A stretch of DNA of 64,000 nucleotides from Typha latifolia (Eukaryota; Streptophyta; Magnoliopsida; Poales; Typhaceae), in NCBI GenBank assembly GCA_019914945.1, contig CM034102.1:16109501-16173500 (forward strand). The letters are read 5' to 3'. The notes under the pieces are model-generated. The model was not told the DNA's origin. It was given only the letters and a program-made list of their open reading frames with translations, and ran no database searches. A program made the position numbers and the translations under genes. This document shows positions 60,837 to 64,000 of this stretch, one piece after another. Position 1 is the first letter of the stretch. Each line of letters starts with the position of its first letter.

Positions 60837-62458
60837 AGGAGGCAGATAGATTTCAGATTGTAGCTCATCAAGGCAGCTGAAATACAGGGTGATCACCAAG
60901 TTCACTTGCACTTGCCTCTTTTATTTTATTATCGTCATATATATATATGAAAAATATAGTGATACTAATTTTACTATGTTTTTAAATTGTTACTCAATTG
61001 AACTGCAGAATCACTCAGGTGTTGTATATAAAAAAAAAAAAAATCCCCCTTTTTATCTCGGGTGGTGGGTGTTAAGGAATGTAGAAAACACGCAGTACAT
61101 GACTGACTTCATTCCAATTATGCCCCCCCCCCCCCCACCCACCCCTCTCTCCTCTGGACAGTCGACACACATGCTGGCCGCTGCTCCCCACCATGTGATT
61201 CCCATGTGATGTGATCCCCCGGCCTTTCTCCCTCTCTTCCCCCCCTCCTCTGCACTGCTACATCTTTCTCGCTACAACGCGGCAATTTCGCTGGGCTACA
61301 TTTCCCAACTCATAACATCCCTGATCCCTCCTCCCTCTTTTCTCGATGCATCCATCATCTTTATCCCCTCTCCCCTCTCCCCACAGCCACCACCACCTTT
61401 TATTTTTTTAATTTTTCCCTTCCAATCCCAATGCCTGTCATTGCCAGTGCAACATACGTCCCGTTTCACTCTCTCTTTTTACTTTGTATTAGTTTCGTCA
61501 AATCGTCAACTATATTAGCTACAAGAGAATCTGCATCCTTTTCGCTTACTGCTGGGGTCCTTTTGTTCCTCGCCAAAACTTTGGTATATAATTTAAATTT
61601 TATAGTAAAATAGTAAATTTTTTTAGAAAAAATAATATTTAGAGATAGCACATTGTACCACAGAACTCTCTTTTTTATGATTATATTTAAACTAAAACTA
61701 TTAACTTAATTAACATGGAGGGTATATTGAGACATATGAAAGTACCTAGAAAATTTAGGCATTAGTTTCTCCTATAAGATTAGCAACAACGTGGAATGGG
61801 ATACTTGGAGCTATACCGGCCGTCGGATGGGGAAGGAGCAAGCTTCCGTGTCAGGGGCATTTTGGTACCGTAACGGGGAGCAGTTGCTGACGCCCACGTG
61901 GACAAACGGTACTAATTAACGCACACTTCTCCGTGACCCATAATTAATACCCTAATCTGAGCGCGTGGGCCCAGGTAGCCGGTGGGGGATGGGTGTAAAT
62001 CTTGTGTGAGAAAGGAGAGACGAGCTTGTGTTTACGGGTTGGCAGCGTTGGCTCCCGAAGTGAAGGGCAATTTGGGAATTGAGGCACGTGAAGGTTTTGA
62101 GCTCTCACATGTTTCCGTTGCTGGACCACAGGCTTTTGCCAGCCTCTACTTCTTTCTCTTAACTTTTTCCAGTACACAATTGCCCCTAATTTTTCTAACA
62201 ATTTTCCTAGGCGTCCACTTATAAACGGTACATCGTTTATGGTCATCGTTGTTCTCTTATTACCGTTCTATTAATACGGAGAAGGCACCACCGTTGGGTT
62301 TAGATATTATGTTTTCACTATAACGAGCAGTGGCAGTGTCGTGAATTGAACAAAAACGAGGTCCTTCCTCTACGAACTCCAATACTTAACCTCCTCTTCT
62401 TCTCTCTACTACTACTACCAGAGAGAGAGGAAGAACAAAAACTCCATAAATACTTCCA

Positions 62459-62494
<36 letters not shown>

Positions 62495-62521
62495 GCTTCT
62501 TCTATCTCTATCGCTAACGCC
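60837..62521. other. BCCP 3' region and promoter of the HLH gene
   Basis: Contains a C14 run at 61123-61136 continuing ACCCACCCC (G-rich on the minus strand), then a pyrimidine-rich block to about 61430. A G-box CCACGTGG at 61894-61901 lies about 620 bp upstream of the HLH start, and a (CT)n tract at 62461-62491 is in its probable leader. No gene seen. Confidence 0.5.
62461..62491. repeat. (CT)n microsatellite in the HLH gene leader
   Basis: About 14 CT units, 30 nt before the ATG. Confidence 0.9.
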
Positions 62522-62860
62522 ATGACCATCTCCTTCTCGAGGTCGACCTCGAGACCCACATGCCGGAAGACCGCATACATGGAGACCTACTTAAGGAGAA
62601 GAGCTCTCAGTCCATCGAGGAGGTGCTGCCGCCATGGGCGAAGGAAGCCGAGCTCGAACGCGTCGTCCAAAGAAGTGGCGGAGAGGCTCGAGGCGCTGAA
62701 GCGGCTGATACCATCCATGGAAAGCGGCGAGACTAAGAAGAAGGATCTCTTCGAGGAGACGGCGGATTACATACTAAGGTTGCGGACCCAAGTGGAGATC
62801 TTGAAGCATCTCCTCGATTTCTACGGCGGTGGAGAGGTGAAGGAGATGACGACGTCGTAG
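62522..62860 (+). CDS. Atypical (non-basic) HLH transcription regulator, UPBEAT1/IBH1-like
   Basis: Single exon, 112 aa. The N-terminus is Arg-rich but lacks the His/Glu/Arg DNA-contact pattern of true bHLH basic regions. Residues ~48-95 form the HLH: EVAERLEALKRLIPSMES, then a Lys-rich loop and LFEETADYILRLRTQVEILKHLL, ending with a FYGGG tail. Small single-exon plant HLH proteins with ETADYI in helix 2 belong to the UPB1/IBH1/PAR-like group, which act by dimerising with other bHLH factors in growth control or redox-related root growth. Exact subgroup is unsure. Start could be M1 or M20 (METYLRRR). Confidence 0.82.
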   Translation: MTISFSRSTSRPTCRKTAYMETYLRRRALSPSRRCCRHGRRKPSSNASSKEVAERLEALKRLIPSMESGETKKKDLFEETADYILRLRTQVEILKHLLDFYGGGEVKEMTTS

Positions 62861-64000
62861 AACGAATGCCTTTATTTTTCATATTTCCAAGTGTTCTTCG
62901 TTTCGTTTTTCCGCCAGCGATATGAGATGCATATCTTAGCTGGTTTTTTGTGCCATGCATTTCGGAATGGGCACCTATCTTTTTGGCAACAAAAATGCTC
63001 TCATAATTAGTATATATGATATGGCGTCACTGTCACTACTCACTAACAATTAAGATGAATTGTTCAAATTATTTTTTCTACTAAATAAATAAATTAATAT
63101 AACCAGGGGTCTATGCTTACTTTTTTACATTTTATTTTTATTTGGATGGCATGGTTTGCCTCCCAATGTAAGTTGGGAAGAAAAATAATTATTTTGAGAA
63201 CATACTAGGAAAGTGACTAGAAACACCCACTGTCAGGTTGTGTGAGAGAACTAACATGTGGACTTTCCATTTGTGTACTCACCAATTAAAAGTTTTTAAA
63301 ACAAATTAATATTAAAAAAAAATGTTATAATGCTACTTGGATAGGGCATGCTCAAGCTCAAACATATCTATTTTATTAAACAAGTCTAACTCGAGTTGGC
63401 CAACTCGAGTCTAGGCTCGGCTCGATAGGCTTAAAAAAATTATATAGATATATATCTAAATAAACTGAACAGAGTTCGAACCTAAATAAAAATAATAAGG
63501 CTCATTTATTAAACAATCAAAGCCTGAGCTTGAGTTGTACCTAACTTACTAAGGCTCAGCTCATTTACACCGTTGTACTTTGATAAAAAGTGTATAATTA
63601 AAACTAAGTTTTTTATTTTCTTAATATTGTATTTAAGAGAATATGAGAGAAAATAAGAGAAGGGAAAAAAAATAACTTCATCTTATTTTATTTTGATGTA
63701 ACAGAGAGAAAAGTATAGAAAAATAAGTTTATGTTTGATTTAAGGAAAGAAAATAAAAAAAATATATGCTTACCATTATACTCGTTATCCAATATAAAAA
63801 TTAGCACAAATTATAATATTCTTAAGTTATAATATCCGGCACAAACTATAATATCTAATTTTTAATTTTTATCTTTAAAGTTGCTAATAGAATATTAAAA
63901 GATTAATTAAATAATATAACAGAATAGAGACATATTTAGAATGCTAAAATATAAAAAGAGTTTGTGTTTTATTTACTCGTCTTTTCTCTAGTTTTCTCTC
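62861..64000. other. HLH 3' UTR and AT-rich repeat-like DNA to the window end
   Basis: 62861-62980 is probably 3' UTR. At 63340-63580 lies sequence with GGCTCGGCTCGATAGGCTT and related CTCGAGTTGGCC motifs, like the ends of the widespread plant non-autonomous DNA elements. The rest to 64000 is very AT-rich and featureless to my eye. Confidence 0.4.

Noticed and set aside
63466..63480. tRNA B-box-like GAGTTCGAACC
   Set aside because: No A box or cloverleaf can be formed around it; it lies in repeat-like AT-rich DNA.
1..64000. CRISPR arrays, operons, phage or bacterial insertion sequences
   Set aside because: None present; the window is intron-rich plant nuclear DNA.

Overview
This is nuclear DNA from a flowering plant. 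Genes are split by many short GT-AG introns, AT-rich spacers carry transposon debris and microsatellites, and several products are plant-specific (chloroplast ClpB, CLE peptide, chloroplast BCCP, SNAP33, UDP-glycosyltransferase). Sharply GC-rich single-exon genes (UGT, UGD) beside AT-rich genes suggest a monocot. A palm-like, non-grass monocot is my best guess, with low confidence.

Layout. 1-5040 (-): SCAPER-like gene, 3' end outside the window. 6768-13800 (-): chloroplast ClpB disaggregase in ten exons, with a Mutator-type MITE in one intron and a perfect heat-shock element upstream. 14750-17344 (-): heparanase-like GH79 enzyme in nine exons, one intron GC-AG. 17782-18030 (-): CLE signalling peptide. 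20229-21803 (+): NYN/LOTUS protein, followed by a 187-bp tandem duplication starting at its stop codon. 22828-25236 (-): SNAP33-type SNARE in five exons. 27326-32494 (-): uncharacterised coiled-coil protein in seven exons. 33480-34100: retrotransposon relic. 35144-36433 (-): ZAT-type C2H2 zinc-finger repressor. 38817-40808 (-): ELM2/SANT protein. 43217-44647 (-): UDP-glycosyltransferase with altered key residues. 45889-47331 (-): UDP-glucose dehydrogenase. 49213-53054 (-): diacylglycerol kinase in six exons, with an exon-end duplication in its first intron. 54245-55797 (+): LINE relic split by a hAT-like element. 56924-60836 (+): BCCP of acetyl-CoA carboxylase in seven exons. 62522-62860 (+): atypical HLH factor. 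The right end holds repeat-like AT-rich DNA.

For the multi-exon genes I placed exon borders by hand from splice signals, reading-frame phase and family similarity. The summed exons of ClpB, the heparanase-like gene, SNAP33, the coiled-coil gene, the ELM2/SANT gene, DGK and BCCP are each an exact multiple of three and end in a stop, which is good internal support. The genes do not form a pathway; this is an ordinary collinear gene neighbourhood.

I found no novel multi-gene system. The most interesting single observations are: (i) a duplicated, splice-flanked 66-nt piece of the DGK catalytic exon that differs from its parent at four bases, all synonymous; (ii) a UGT that has lost the catalytic His and the PSPG Asn; (iii) a 108-nt stop-free intron in BCCP; and (iv) two transposon insertions with clean target-site duplications.
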